From an uncultured Paraglaciecola sp. (lineage in GTDB: Bacteria > Pseudomonadota > Gammaproteobacteria > Enterobacterales > Alteromonadaceae): a stretch of DNA of 36,975 nucleotides. Below are positions 25,499-34,436 of this stretch, piece by piece. The translations under genes were made by a program, and so were the position numbers. The notes beneath the pieces are model-generated. The model did not search any database. It worked only from the letters and a program-made list of their open reading frames with translations, and was not told the DNA's origin. The stretch spans positions 1 to 36,975 of the forward strand of contig NZ_CAJWCF010000045.1 of assembly GCF_913020055.1 (NCBI RefSeq), given 5' to 3'. Positions within the stretch are counted from its first letter, which is position 1. Each line of letters starts with the position of its first letter.

Positions 25499-26893
25499 CT
25501 AACGAATATTAAGTACTGTTTGATTCAGCTGGTTATTCACTTCTAAAGCTCTTGAATTGGCTTGGAAGTTTCGCTGAGCGATAATCATATCAATTAGTTC
25601 GGTGGTTAAATTTACATTTGCTTGCTCTAAAGCTGATGAGTTAATTTCACCAAAAGTACCTGTAGTAGCTTCACCTGCTAAGGCTTCACCAGATAAAATA
25701 CTTTCTTGCCACTGGGTACCACTTTGCTGAGTTAACCCTTGATCATTTGCAAATCGAATAAGTGCAACCCGCACTATAGGTTCTGACGTACCGTTAGAGT
25801 ATGTGGCACGAACCAAACCATCAGGACCAATATCAATACCTGTAAGTCTACCTACTGGTAAGCCGTTTTGTTCTAACGAGGTGACTTCAAATGCCGAAGC
25901 AAATTGAGTGGGTTCATTAGGTGTCGCGTTAACAGAGTCTAATGCAAAATTAGTTGTAACAGCTTGGGTTGGGTCAGATCCATTGGTTAATATGGTTGCA
26001 CCGATTGGAACAGATTGAAGATCGCCCGTGGCGATAGCTGTGCCATCAGAGTTTTGGGTACTTTGAAAATCACCTCCATTGCTAAATACCATTCTAAATC
26101 CAGAAACACCGTTTCCTGCACCTAAATAAGTCTCACCAACAACGTTAGGCCCTGTCGCGCCAGCGGCGCCAACACCAGGAGTATCACCTTCAGTTTCCAG
26201 AGGTAAACCATCTAAATAAGTTAACCCTACCCATTCATTTCCAGCAGCTGCCACATCTTTCATGAAAAAATAAGTCATTACATGACTATCACCTAGAGTA
26301 TCAAATACCGTAACTGAGGTGGCGGCATTATAAGTAAGGGGATCGTCTGGATTAAATAGATCCAAGTCCACCGGACCTGCTCCAGCGGGTAAGTTCATTT
26401 TTAATGCTACTTCAGTAGTTTCTTGAGGTGCACCTGATGAATCAGGGATACGTACTGGCACAGTAGTACTTAATGCAACAGATGATGAACTTCCGTCTGA
26501 ATTAACTGGAAACCCTAATAAATTATCACCAGCTGAGTTCACCACAAAGTTATCTGAATCTAACTTAAATTGTCCCGCTCGAGTAAAGGAAAAATCCCGT
26601 GAATCAATATCTGGGATAGTGCCAAAAAAGCCGTTGCCGGTAATAGCCAAATCCAAGGCGTTGTTGGTAAACTGCAAACTACCTTGAGAAAACTGCTGCG
26701 CAACTTCTTGAGTAAGTACACCATCACCCACTTTAGTTTTGCCACCGGCGAGTAAAGACTGGGCATATACATCACCAAACTCCGCTCGAGACTCTTTAAA
26801 GCCTACCGTGTTAACGTTAGCAATGTTATTTGCTGTTGTATCTAAGTCTCTTTGTGCAGCTGACACGCCACTTAATGCTATGTTAAAAGACAT
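25499..26893 (-). CDS. flgE: FlgE, hook protein
   Basis: A 464-residue hook protein with MSFNIALSGVSAAQRDLDTTANNIANVNTVGFKESRAEF at the N-terminus and TELIDMIIAQRNFQANSRALEVNNQLNQTVLNIR at the C-terminus. Length is slightly above enteric FlgE (about 400), in the middle domains. AGGAGAAA precedes ATG. It appears to close the flgBCDE transcript, with a terminator directly after. Confidence 0.95.
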   Translation of the reverse strand: MSFNIALSGVSAAQRDLDTTANNIANVNTVGFKESRAEFGDVYAQSLLAGGKTKVGDGVLTQEVAQQFSQGSLQFTNNALDLAITGNGFFGTIPDIDSRDFSFTRAGQFKLDSDNFVVNSAGDNLLGFPVNSDGSSSSVALSTTVPVRIPDSSGAPQETTEVALKMNLPAGAGPVDLDLFNPDDPLTYNAATSVTVFDTLGDSHVMTYFFMKDVAAAGNEWVGLTYLDGLPLETEGDTPGVGAAGATGPNVVGETYLGAGNGVSGFRMVFSNGGDFQSTQNSDGTAIATGDLQSVPIGATILTNGSDPTQAVTTNFALDSVNATPNEPTQFASAFEVTSLEQNGLPVGRLTGIDIGPDGLVRATYSNGTSEPIVRVALIRFANDQGLTQQSGTQWQESILSGEALAGEATTGTFGEINSSALEQANVNLTTELIDMIIAQRNFQANSRALEVNNQLNQTVLNIR

Positions 26894-26908
26894 ACTTTAT
26901 TTCTCCTG

Positions 26909-27592
26909 TTAACCGCCGATTTGAATGACATCTTTAAGTGTGACACTAACATCGCCGTCCAAATTTAGAATGATACCTTGACTACTTGCAGCCAAACTGA
27001 CGCTGTCTACATGTCTGTTAATTGCTGTTGGAACTACTATTGATTCACCGCCCACTTCACCTTGTGCACGTACTACATAATTTCCTGCCGGCATTGCATT
27101 GCCGCTTGCATCGGTTCCATCCCAATTAAATTCAACATTGCCAGCGGTTTGTGTACCAGCATTTATTGTTTTAACCACTTCACCAATCTCATTTTCAATG
27201 GTGATTTCTAAGCCTTTAACACTTTGCTCAGCGATAATCACACCAGAGACCCCTTGCCCCTCAGAAGCTACATAGCCAATATCACCTTGCAGCAATACTT
27301 GCTGACCAATCAAACTCGATGCCTGTAATGCTTGGTTTGAGGTCATGGAAGTAGCAAAATCACTGAATTTTGAATTTAGCTGTTCTATGCCGTCGGCCAT
27401 AGTAAAGCTGGTCATTTGGGCAACCATTTGATCATTGTCTACAGGTTTAGTCGGATCTTGATTAGCTAACTGCTCAGTCAATAGAGAGAAGAAGTCTTCC
27501 TGAGACAAAGTTTGATTGCTGTTATCTTCCACTGCGGCCGATTCAGGTTGCCAATAAAGCGAACTGTTTAACCCATTGTTTACTGTTTCCAC
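26909..27592 (-). CDS. flgD: FlgD, hook-cap scaffolding protein
   Basis: A 227-residue protein with the FlgD core DFFSLLTEQLANQDPTKPVDNDQMVAQMTSFTMADGIEQLN (about residues 33-74) and a C-terminal Ig-like domain (FNWDGTDASGNAMPAGNYVVRAQ). It caps the hook during assembly. The start codon is GTG at 27592, preceded by GGGGAA. Confidence 0.94.
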   Translation of the reverse strand: METVNNGLNSSLYWQPESAAVEDNSNQTLSQEDFFSLLTEQLANQDPTKPVDNDQMVAQMTSFTMADGIEQLNSKFSDFATSMTSNQALQASSLIGQQVLLQGDIGYVASEGQGVSGVIIAEQSVKGLEITIENEIGEVVKTINAGTQTAGNVEFNWDGTDASGNAMPAGNYVVRAQGEVGGESIVVPTAINRHVDSVSLAASSQGIILNLDGDVSVTLKDVIQIGG

Positions 27593-27640
27593 AATTGTTC
27601 CCCTGAATCTATGATGCTGCTAGGTCGATTAGCTTTCATC

Positions 27641-28063
27641 TTATTGTCCCTGTCCAAGTCTTAACACTCGTCTAAATATCCGTTTAGTCGTATCCGCGAC
27701 TTGTACATTGGTCTCGTATGCTTTGGATGCAGACATCATGTTAGCCATTTCTTCAACCACATTAACGTTGGGTTTATAGATATATCCATTTTCATCTGAC
27801 ATAGGATGACCAGGGCTATATTCAATCTGCAGCGGCTTAGCGCTTTCAACAATACCTAACACTTTCACTCTAGAGCCCGGATTTTGCTGACCTAGAGCTT
27901 GATTTAATTCAGCTGCAAATACAGGGTGACGCGCTTTATAAGTCTGGTCATAACTACTGCTAACACTATTTGCATTAGCTACATTACTGGCCGTAGTGTT
28001 CAAGCGAACACTTTGTGCACTCATGCCGGTGCTGGCGATGTCCATTACGTTAAATAAGCTCAT
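27641..28063 (-). CDS. flgC: FlgC, proximal rod protein
   Basis: A 140-residue protein starting MSLFNVMDIASTGMSAQSVRLNTTASNVANANS, with a YKPNVNVVEEMANMMSASKAYETNVQV C-terminus. It overlaps the flgB stop by one base. It builds the proximal rod. Length matches the family (about 135). Confidence 0.95.
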   Translation of the reverse strand: MSLFNVMDIASTGMSAQSVRLNTTASNVANANSVSSSYDQTYKARHPVFAAELNQALGQQNPGSRVKVLGIVESAKPLQIEYSPGHPMSDENGYIYKPNVNVVEEMANMMSASKAYETNVQVADTTKRIFRRVLRLGQGQ

Positions 28064-28464
28064 TATTGCTGCCCACCTTTAATTGCTTTTTTCATGCCGC
28101 TGATCTTGCCATTCAGAAACTCCATGCCGGCCTGATAACGTAAACCGTTATCTAAAAAGGTGTTTCTTTCGATTTGTACATCCACCGTATTACCATCACC
28201 CGTATCAGGCTGATCCGGAACACGAAACTTCAGCTCACCAGAACCTTGCATAGAACCTTTAATGTGATTGTCGTGAGTACGCTTTAAGTTATGGTTTTGA
28301 GAATACTGTGCTGATTTCATGGCTTGTTTAAAATCAATATCGCGGGCTTTATAACCAGGCGTATTTGCATTGGCTAGATTGCCAGCAATAATTTCCATGC
28401 GTTGAGTACGAACTTGCAATGCTTGGTGATGAAAACCCATCAATTTATCTAAGTTGATAGCCAT
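28063..28464 (-). CDS. flgB: FlgB, proximal rod protein
   Basis: A 133-residue rod protein starting MAINLDKLMGFHHQALQVRTQRMEIIAGNLANANTPGYKARD. The frame is open to 28491, but GAGGAGAAA lies just before the ATG at 28464. The predicted sigma-54 start site (about 28481) also lies downstream of the longer start, so 28464 is chosen. It is the first gene of the flgBCDE transcript. Confidence 0.94.
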   Translation of the reverse strand: MAINLDKLMGFHHQALQVRTQRMEIIAGNLANANTPGYKARDIDFKQAMKSAQYSQNHNLKRTHDNHIKGSMQGSGELKFRVPDQPDTGDGNTVDVQIERNTFLDNGLRYQAGMEFLNGKISGMKKAIKGGQQ

Positions 28465-28490
28465 GTATTTCTCCTCTATTGAGCGAGACA

Positions 28491-28508
28491 AAGCAAAGGC
28501 TGTGCCAT
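28491..28508 (-). promoter_or_regulatory. sigma-54 promoter of flgB operon
   Basis: On the minus strand TGGCACAGCCTTTGCTTT, an almost ideal sigma-54 element (TGGCAC...TTGC, GG-N10-GC). Expected transcription start near 28481, about 17 nt before the flgB ATG. Confidence 0.9.
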
Positions 28509-28548
28509 TAGATAGAATAAAGTAAAGATAAAGAGCTAAAGTGAGGTT

Positions 28549-29382
28549 TTATAGAGGTTTCTTAAGGTAATAAAGGCCGGGGCTACATCTAACCATAGTG
28601 AATTTATCACTCAAACCGGATAGAGATTCAGAGGCACCTAGGAATAATATGCCATCGTCTTGCAGGCTAGCGGCAATTTTTTGCAGGATCAGCTTTTTCA
28701 CTTCAGGTGAGAAATAAATAAGCACATTTCGACAAAACACTATGTCGAATTTACCAACAGATGAATAACTCTCTAGCAAGTTAATAGATTTAAAAGTAGT
28801 CAAGGCTCTGACTTGTGATTTTAATCGTAGTTTGTCGTTATCTGCAGGTTCAAAAAAATCGGACTTAAAATGTTCAGGTAAACCACGAGAAATAGCCAAT
28901 TGATCGTATTCAGCTGTTCTACATTGTTGCAACATCTCTTCGGAAATATCAGTACCAACAATTTCGACACCCGATCTAAAACTATTTGGTTGTTGTTTTT
29001 TAAAATTCAAAATCGTCATGGCAACAGAGTATGCTTCTTGGCCAGAAGAACAGGCCGCACTCCAAATACGAAATCGTTTATTGTTACTAGAAAATTGTTT
29101 CAGTAGAGTGCTTTCAAGTAATTTAAAGGGGTAATCGTCACGAAACCACAAGGTCTCGTTAGTTGTCATGGCTTCAATAGCTGCTTTTTGATGCTGCCGG
29201 TTACCTTTGACCACTGAGTCAATATAGGCATTTATAGAAACACAGCTAAACCGTTTGATTAGAGGAGTAAGCCGACTGCGTACTAAGTATTGCTTATTAT
29301 CTCCTAGAACAATGCCACAGGCTTGCTCTAGGAAATTACTAAAATCGACATAATGAAGTTGATCGAAATCTTTATCTGTCAC
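28549..29382 (-). CDS. cheR: CheR, chemoreceptor protein-glutamate methyltransferase
   Basis: A 277-residue enzyme. The N-terminal helical domain has the MTTNETLWFRDDYPFKLLE stretch (about residues 71-89). The SAM-binding domain has RIWSAACSSGQEAYSVAMT (about 104-122), VGTDIS and FDIVFCRNVLIYF. It methylates glutamates on chemoreceptors. The start codon is GTG. Its place between cheV and flgB is the usual one in polar-flagellated gammaproteobacteria. Confidence 0.93.
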   Translation of the reverse strand: MTDKDFDQLHYVDFSNFLEQACGIVLGDNKQYLVRSRLTPLIKRFSCVSINAYIDSVVKGNRQHQKAAIEAMTTNETLWFRDDYPFKLLESTLLKQFSSNNKRFRIWSAACSSGQEAYSVAMTILNFKKQQPNSFRSGVEIVGTDISEEMLQQCRTAEYDQLAISRGLPEHFKSDFFEPADNDKLRLKSQVRALTTFKSINLLESYSSVGKFDIVFCRNVLIYFSPEVKKLILQKIAASLQDDGILFLGASESLSGLSDKFTMVRCSPGLYYLKKPL

Positions 29383-29469
29383 CTAATGATCTCTAAAAGC
29401 AAGGCTTTGCAACTCGGCATAGACAACATCCCATTTCAATTAACTGAATTCATATATTTCAAAGCTAAA

Positions 29470-30393
29470 CTAGTCGTTTCCAAACCATTTTTGCACTGAA
29501 GTTGCCAATTCATCGGGATGAAATTTAGCAATAAAATCATCCGCCCCAACTTTTTCAACCATTGCCTGATTAAACACACCACTAAGTGAAGTATGCAAAA
29601 TAACGTGCAGTTTTTTGAGTTCGGGCGTGTTTCTAATTTCAGCTGTGAGCGTATACCCATCCATTTCAGGCATTTCGATATCTGATATCAATACCCCAAC
29701 TTTATCGGTTATATCACCAGTCTCGGCTGCGAGCTCTTTAAGCCTATCAAGAGCCTTTTGACCATCTTTGGCTAATTCAATATTTAACCCAAGAGCAGAT
29801 AGTGCCTTTTTTATCTGATTACGAGCGACTGAAGAATCATCGGCAATAAAAATTATCTTATCAAATTTATTATCAACTTTTAATCCGTCCGCCACTTCAG
29901 TGCTCAAATCCGTATTAACAGGTGAAATTTCGTTGAGAATTTTCTCAACATCCAAAATTTCTATTAACTCGTTTTCTATTTGCGTTACTGCGGTCAAGTA
30001 ACTTGCTCTACCACTACCTTTTGGTGGTGGCATAATAGACTGCCAATTAGTATTAATAATTCTTTCAACAGAGCCCACTAAGAATCCTTGAACTGAACTA
30101 TTATATTCGGCGATGATAATAAACGCAGTGCTCAAGTCTTCAATTTTCTTGCCGCCTGTTGCCAAACTCATGTCAATCACAGAGATAGTTTGTCCACGAA
30201 TATGAGCAATACCTCTGACCAACTTATTTAATTTTGGCATCGAAGTTAATGGCGGACACTGCAATACTTCACGTACTTTAAATACGTTAATACCAAATCG
30301 TTGTCTTGAATTAAGTTTAAACAACAATAACTCTAATCTGTTTTCACCAACCAACTGAGTACGTTGATTGACCGAATTCATAATCTCAGACAT
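29470..30393 (-). CDS. cheV: CheV, CheW-receiver coupling protein
   Basis: A 307-residue two-domain protein: a CheW-like domain (about residues 18-155) and a response-regulator receiver domain (about 177-305). Receiver residues visible are Asp185/Asp186, the phospho-acceptor Asp238 in VLISDIEMPEMDG, Thr268/Ser269 and Lys290. It couples receptors to CheA and is adjusted by phosphorylation. GGAG precedes the ATG. It diverges from flgA and is 87 bp upstream of cheR. Confidence 0.93.
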   Translation of the reverse strand: MSEIMNSVNQRTQLVGENRLELLLFKLNSRQRFGINVFKVREVLQCPPLTSMPKLNKLVRGIAHIRGQTISVIDMSLATGGKKIEDLSTAFIIIAEYNSSVQGFLVGSVERIINTNWQSIMPPPKGSGRASYLTAVTQIENELIEILDVEKILNEISPVNTDLSTEVADGLKVDNKFDKIIFIADDSSVARNQIKKALSALGLNIELAKDGQKALDRLKELAAETGDITDKVGVLISDIEMPEMDGYTLTAEIRNTPELKKLHVILHTSLSGVFNQAMVEKVGADDFIAKFHPDELATSVQKWFGND

Positions 30394-30541
30394 GCATTAC
30401 TCCAATACGAATTAAAAGCGGCGTAACTTTTGCTTATGTACAACTTGAGTATAAAAAAATTGCATAAAACCGCAACTAATTGACACTTAACGTCACTCAT
30501 TAACTGAGCCTAGCAATAGTAACCGAAAATTTTCTATTCTA

Positions 30542-30559
30542 GCGTCTAAATATTGACGC
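30542..30559. other. inverted repeat upstream of flgA
   Basis: GCGTC and GACGC (30542-30546, 30555-30559) around an AT-rich 8-base centre, in the 212-bp divergent gap between cheV and flgA. It could be an operator or hairpin. I found no sigma-54 or sigma-28 site for either gene in this gap. Confidence 0.3.
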
Positions 30560-30611
30560 CTTTGCTTTCGTTAATATGCCCATAGCATAGACAACTTAAC
30601 AACAAGTGAAC

Positions 30612-31322
30612 ATGAATAAATTACATTATTATCAAGCATTAGCCAGACTGTTCGCAATAAGTACTTGTTTGTATACAGGTATAACGGCGGCAGATGAAAA
30701 TAGTTTAACGAAACAGCAATTGATTAGCCAAGCCGAGCAATTTGTTTTAAGTCAACTTGATCCTGACAATATCAAAACCATTGATATTGTGGCTATGCCC
30801 ATTGATAAACGTGTTCAAGTACCAGCTTGTAGCTCGGAGCTTACGTTCTCTTCCAGCCCAGAATCTCTTAGTCAATCAAATGTTACGGTAAAAGCCCAAT
30901 GCAACGACAACAACTGGTATATGTTTATGGTCGTAAAAGCAGTTGAGACTCAACAGGTTGTTATTATCTCTAGCGCAGTCAGCCCGGGAACATTATTAAC
31001 CAAGAGTAATGTTCGAGTGATTAATATGGATAAAAAACGCTTAAGATCCACCACATTTGCCGATATAGAAGATGTGCTTGGTGCTAGAATAAAGCGTCGC
31101 GTTTCAGCAGGCAGACCAGTCGACCCGAATAACTTATGTTATGTGTGTAAGGGCGACAGAGTCACTATTTCTGCAGGTACCTCAAGTATGCAGGTAAAGA
31201 CTAGTGGGGTTGCTTTAGAAGATGGTAGAATGGGTGAAACAATTCAAGTAAAAAATAGACGTTCTAATAAAAAAATATATGCGCAAGTTACTAGTACTGG
31301 CCAGGTAGAAATTAGTATTTAA
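30612..31322 (+). CDS. flgA: FlgA, P-ring assembly chaperone
   Basis: A 236-residue periplasmic protein with a signal peptide (MNKLHYYQALARLF... cleaved near TAA/DEN) and a C-terminal SAF-type domain (VISSAVSPGTLLTKSNVRVINM, VLGARIKRRVSAGRPVDPNNL, GVALEDGRMGETIQVKN). It assists FlgI assembly. The frame can also start at a GTG 6 bases upstream; the ATG at 30612 was preferred, though neither has a strong ribosome binding site. Confidence 0.92.
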   Translation: MNKLHYYQALARLFAISTCLYTGITAADENSLTKQQLISQAEQFVLSQLDPDNIKTIDIVAMPIDKRVQVPACSSELTFSSSPESLSQSNVTVKAQCNDNNWYMFMVVKAVETQQVVIISSAVSPGTLLTKSNVRVINMDKKRLRSTTFADIEDVLGARIKRRVSAGRPVDPNNLCYVCKGDRVTISAGTSSMQVKTSGVALEDGRMGETIQVKNRRSNKKIYAQVTSTGQVEISI

Positions 31323-31385
31323 TCTTATCTGGCGACAGCTAAATTTAGTCTCTATACATTTAGTGCTGAAAACTGATTTTTTTGC

Positions 31386-31412
31386 TAAAGTATTCGAGAT
31401 CGTGGCCGATAT
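31386..31412 (+). promoter_or_regulatory. sigma-28 (FliA) promoter of flgM
   Basis: TAAA (31386-31389), exactly 15 bases, then GCCGATAT (31405-31412). Near-perfect FliA consensus, about 38 bp before the flgM start. It fits autoregulation of the anti-sigma factor by its own target. Confidence 0.9.
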
Positions 31413-31449
31413 CTAGAACGAGGTTAAATAAAGGTGGGGGATCTTCATT

Positions 31450-31785
31450 ATGTCTATTAATAATATAAACAACGATAGCCCTAAAACGGCAGTTGATAAC
31501 CAGAAACTTAGTCAGCAACAGCAGGCTTTGAATAATGGTAATGCGCAACAAGCAAGCGCGCAGAAAAATGCCACGGCTGTTGCTCGTCAGGACTCAGTGT
31601 CATTGACATCATCTGCACAGCAACTTAGTCAGGTTCAAAAGAAAGGCGCAGAAGCACCAGTTAATCAGGAAAAAGTTGATCGATTGAAAAAAGCCATTCA
31701 AAGTGGTGAATATCAAATTAACCCTGAATCATTGGCACAGAAAATTTCAGCGTTAGAATCAGAAATATTTGGTACTAAAGCGTAA
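31450..31785 (+). CDS. flgM: FlgM, anti-sigma-28 factor
   Basis: A 111-residue protein, disordered and Gln/Asn-rich in the first half, with the typical C-terminal module VDRLKKAIQSGEYQINPESLAQKISALESEIFG (about residues 75-108) that binds FliA. FlgM is exported when the hook is complete, freeing sigma-28 for the flagellin genes. It has its own sigma-28 promoter and is 14 bp upstream of flgN. Confidence 0.93.
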   Translation: MSINNINNDSPKTAVDNQKLSQQQQALNNGNAQQASAQKNATAVARQDSVSLTSSAQQLSQVQKKGAEAPVNQEKVDRLKKAIQSGEYQINPESLAQKISALESEIFGTKA

Positions 31786-31799
31786 AGGCAGCATAATGA

Positions 31800-32255
31800 A
31801 TGCTGTCTTTACCTATGATAAACCTTATGTCTGAATTAAAAAAAGCAATAACCAGTCAACATAAGTTCTTATTAGAATTACAACAAATTCTAGAAACAGA
31901 ACTACACCTTATCAGTAGCAGAGATGCTGAATCACTGATCAACATGTTAAAAACCAAAGAAGCATTGTTAGATTCAGTTCAACAACAAGATGCTGTAATC
32001 GCTGAGTTGTACGCAAACACCAGCCAAGATCAAAAAGAAGACCAAGAGCTTGTTACCCTATTTAACCAAGCAAAAGAAATGGTTGCTCAATGCCAATTTC
32101 GCACCCAAATTAATCAAACTGCAGTAGAACAAGGCCAATTACGTTTAGAACACTTACGTAACCTATTAATAGAATCCAGAGCTAAAGAGTCAATGACCTA
32201 TGATAAGAGCGGTCGTACTCAAGGTGGTGGTTTAGGTGGTGGAACCAGCGCTTAA
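31800..32255 (+). CDS. flgN: FlgN, chaperone for FlgK and FlgL
   Basis: A 151-residue helical protein with LQQILETELHLISSRDAESLINMLKTKEALLDSV (about residues 27-60), typical of FlgN. It ends in a glycine-rich tail. It delivers FlgK and FlgL to the export gate. Internal Met6 or Met10 are alternative starts; no Shine-Dalgarno clearly decides. Confidence 0.85.
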   Translation: MLSLPMINLMSELKKAITSQHKFLLELQQILETELHLISSRDAESLINMLKTKEALLDSVQQQDAVIAELYANTSQDQKEDQELVTLFNQAKEMVAQCQFRTQINQTAVEQGQLRLEHLRNLLIESRAKESMTYDKSGRTQGGGLGGGTSA

Positions 32256-32302
32256 GCTGGCAGCCGCTGTAAGTAAAAACGACCTAATCATTTAAAGACA
32301 AT

Positions 32303-32349
32303 CCTGCTTTTTCTTTTTATTTATTGCTAGTCACTCAAAGCAGGTTTTA
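32303..32349 (+). terminator. terminator after flgMN
   Basis: CCTGCTTT (32303-32310) and AAAGCAGG (32337-32344) pair over 8 bp around a 26-base AT-rich loop, followed by TTTTAA. It abuts the flgP stop codon, so it may also serve that convergent gene. Confidence 0.55.
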
Positions 32350-32844
32350 ATAATAGTGCACTTTTTTAACACGCTTTGGGCGTGCCGTGGAAAGGTAAAG
32401 GTCATTAACCAATTTAAAGTCTAATTCTAACTCGGTCGCATAGGTATCATTCCCTACTGGATAACTCTTGACTACTTTAGCCCCTCTAATCACGCCTTGT
32501 ACTGAGCTATCTAAACGCGTGTTTTGTATCACTAAACTTGCTAAAGACTGACCACTGTCAACTTTTTGTCCGTATACCTGCTCAGTCAATTCGCGATATG
32601 CATCCAACTTTGAGGCCTTAAGTGCCATTAACATCCTACTAGATTCACTTGCCCCATTTTGCACAGAGATAGGAGCATAACCAACAGCCGAAATAACCGG
32701 ATAGGTATCAGGCGCAACGGTTTCCCACTCAACATGTTTATTCAATAGACTTGAACAACCAGACAAACATACACTTAACATGACTGCTAAAGCTAAATGC
32801 CTGCGGCTTAGTTTGTTAACGCTTAGTATTTTCACCATTTTCAT
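32347..32844 (-). CDS. flgP: FlgP, outer-membrane flagellar lipoprotein (LPP20 family)
   Basis: A 165-residue lipoprotein with lipobox CLSGC (Cys30). The LPP20-like core has ALKASKLDAYRELTEQVYGQKVDSG and VIRGAKVVKSYPVGNDTYATELELDF (about residues 74-98 and 118-143). In Vibrio and Campylobacter, FlgP forms a disc-like collar at the outer membrane. It faces flgT across a 193-bp gap with a sigma-54 site for each direction. Vibrio usually has flgO next to flgP; no flgO is seen here. Confidence 0.85.
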   Translation of the reverse strand: MKMVKILSVNKLSRRHLALAVMLSVCLSGCSSLLNKHVEWETVAPDTYPVISAVGYAPISVQNGASESSRMLMALKASKLDAYRELTEQVYGQKVDSGQSLASLVIQNTRLDSSVQGVIRGAKVVKSYPVGNDTYATELELDFKLVNDLYLSTARPKRVKKVHYY

Positions 32845-32900
32845 AACACTCTGTTATTTACTAAATCAATAGCATGCTAATAATCTTTCTAAGCAATACA

Positions 32901-32917
32901 AAGCAATAACCATACCC
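32901..32917 (-). promoter_or_regulatory. sigma-54 promoter of flgP
   Basis: On the minus strand GGTATGGTTATTGCTTT, with GG-N10-GC spacing and a consensus TTGC. Expected start near 32891, about 47 nt upstream of flgP. Confidence 0.7.
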
Positions 32918-32936
32918 AAAAACCACTTTTCTCAGT

Positions 32937-32954
32937 TAGGTATGATTTGTGCTT
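32937..32954 (+). promoter_or_regulatory. sigma-54-like promoter of flgT
   Basis: TAGGTATGATTTGTGCTT has GG-N10-GC with a weaker -24 half than its divergent neighbour. Expected start near 32964, about 74 nt before flgT. Confidence 0.5.
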
Positions 32955-33037
32955 AGTTAACCTCAAAAGATAATCAGTCTGAAATTTGACGATATGTCAT
33001 CACAACATTCACTTTGCCCATGTTTAAAAGGTAAGTT

Positions 33038-34195
33038 ATGCAAGTAGCTAAAATAATACTAATAAGCGCCGTTTTGATGTTACTTGTTAGTAGCCGCCCA
33101 GTAATGGCCATTTGGTTCGAGGCCACAGGTCAAGCGGTTATCCACAACGGTGAAAAGGAAGCTGCGCGCCAACAAGCCACGCAAGAAGCGATTAAACAGG
33201 CGCTACTGTTCTCTGGAGCGTCAGTAAAAAGCATTCAGTCTCTTGCCAATGGATTACTTGAAGACGATCGCTTTGAAATTCGCGCATCAGGAGAAGTGAA
33301 TAATATTGAGCTGATAGATGAGATTTACCACGACGACTTCGTGACGGTTTCTATAAGAGCAGATATATTTCCACAAGAAGCCTTATGCGCTGCTTCCGAC
33401 TACAAAAAAAATATCGTAACCACCTGGTACAACATTAATAAACGGCAACAAGCTGCCGTCGGCAATCTTTATGACTTTGGCAAGGTGTTAGCTAATAAGC
33501 TAAAAGAAGAATCCCAAAATCATGCCAGACATTCAATTATCCACCGGGTTGAGCCCTACTATTTAACGCCATTGGATACAGAAAAAAAAGCAACCGCATT
33601 TAATCTCGCAAAAAAAACCGAGGCCCAATATGTATTATTTGGAGAAATATTAGAGTTTGCGGTAGAAACACCTAAAACATCAGGCTTAGCCTTTTGGAAA
33701 AGTGACCAAAGTGAGCGAAACCTGACATTAGCTTTCTCAATGTATGACGGCAACTCTGGTGAAATGGTTTTCCAAACAACACAAAACATGTCCGCCCAGT
33801 GGAATTTTGACTTACACGCCTCTTTAGACAGCAATAGTCGGCAATTGTGGGATTCAACATTTGGCTCCGAAACCGAAAAGTTAATTCAATCGGTTATCCA
33901 ATCAATAGATGAATCAGTCAGTTGTTTGCCAGCCTATGGACGAGTTTTAAAGGTTACTGGCGAGAGCCTGAGCATTAACATTGGTAAACACAATGGTGTA
34001 AAACAAGGGGACAAATTAACCTTGTTTCAAGTCAATCAGTTTTTTGATGCGCAAAATTTCCCACACAGGCAATTTCAATTACACCCAGAAGCAGTTGTAG
34101 TGAGACAAGTGTTTGCCGAAACAGCCGTAGTCGAGTCTTTAACAGGCGCCCCTTTGGCTAATATTCAACCAAACGATTTTGTCGCTCGCCGATAA
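33038..34195 (+). CDS. flgT: FlgT, H-ring basal-body protein
   Basis: A 385-residue periplasmic protein with a signal peptide cleaved after about residue 24 (RPVMA/IWFEA). The N-terminal domain IWFEATGQAVIHNGEKEAARQQATQEAIKQALLFSGA and the ADIFPQEALC joint are typical of Vibrio FlgT. The C-terminal domain (about 295-385) resembles an SH3-like module (VLKVTGESLSINIGKHNGVKQGDKLTLFQ). It forms the outer H ring that supports sodium-driven polar motors. Confidence 0.88.
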   Translation: MQVAKIILISAVLMLLVSSRPVMAIWFEATGQAVIHNGEKEAARQQATQEAIKQALLFSGASVKSIQSLANGLLEDDRFEIRASGEVNNIELIDEIYHDDFVTVSIRADIFPQEALCAASDYKKNIVTTWYNINKRQQAAVGNLYDFGKVLANKLKEESQNHARHSIIHRVEPYYLTPLDTEKKATAFNLAKKTEAQYVLFGEILEFAVETPKTSGLAFWKSDQSERNLTLAFSMYDGNSGEMVFQTTQNMSAQWNFDLHASLDSNSRQLWDSTFGSETEKLIQSVIQSIDESVSCLPAYGRVLKVTGESLSINIGKHNGVKQGDKLTLFQVNQFFDAQNFPHRQFQLHPEAVVVRQVFAETAVVESLTGAPLANIQPNDFVARR

Positions 34196-34208
34196 AATCA
34201 ATAGAGGG

Positions 34209-34246
34209 TTTAAATCCCGCGTCAGCTAGTACATAATGCCCGGCGC
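34209..34246 (+). promoter_or_regulatory. tRNA promoter with GC-rich discriminator
   Basis: TTTAAA (34209-34214), 17 bases, CATAAT (34232-34237), then GCCCGGCGC before the tRNA. A GC-rich discriminator is typical of stringently controlled stable-RNA promoters. Confidence 0.6.
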
Positions 34247-34254
34247 TAAATTCA

Positions 34255-34329
34255 GTCCCTGTAGTTTAATGGATAAAACAAGGCCCTCCTAAGGCTTAGA
34301 TCTTGGTTCGATTCCAGGTGGGGACGCCA
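34255..34329 (+). tRNA. tRNA-Arg (anticodon CCT)
   Basis: The cloverleaf can be folded by eye: acceptor arms GTCCCTG/TGGGGAC (two wobbles), anticodon stem AGGCC/GGCTT with loop CTCCTAA (anticodon CCT), T-arm CTTGG-TTCGATT-CCAGG, discriminator G and an encoded CCA at 34327-34329. It reads the rare AGG codon. tRNA-Arg(CCT) genes are common integration sites, but no integrase or duplicate 3' end is seen nearby. Confidence 0.93.
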
Positions 34330-34436
34330 AAAATCAGATTATTTCCGCTCAGTTAAAAACATTCTAGATTTTGACTATCCCAAAACTGACATAGCTATGT
34401 ATAATCAAGGACATATTCACCCTACCAAAGACAAAC

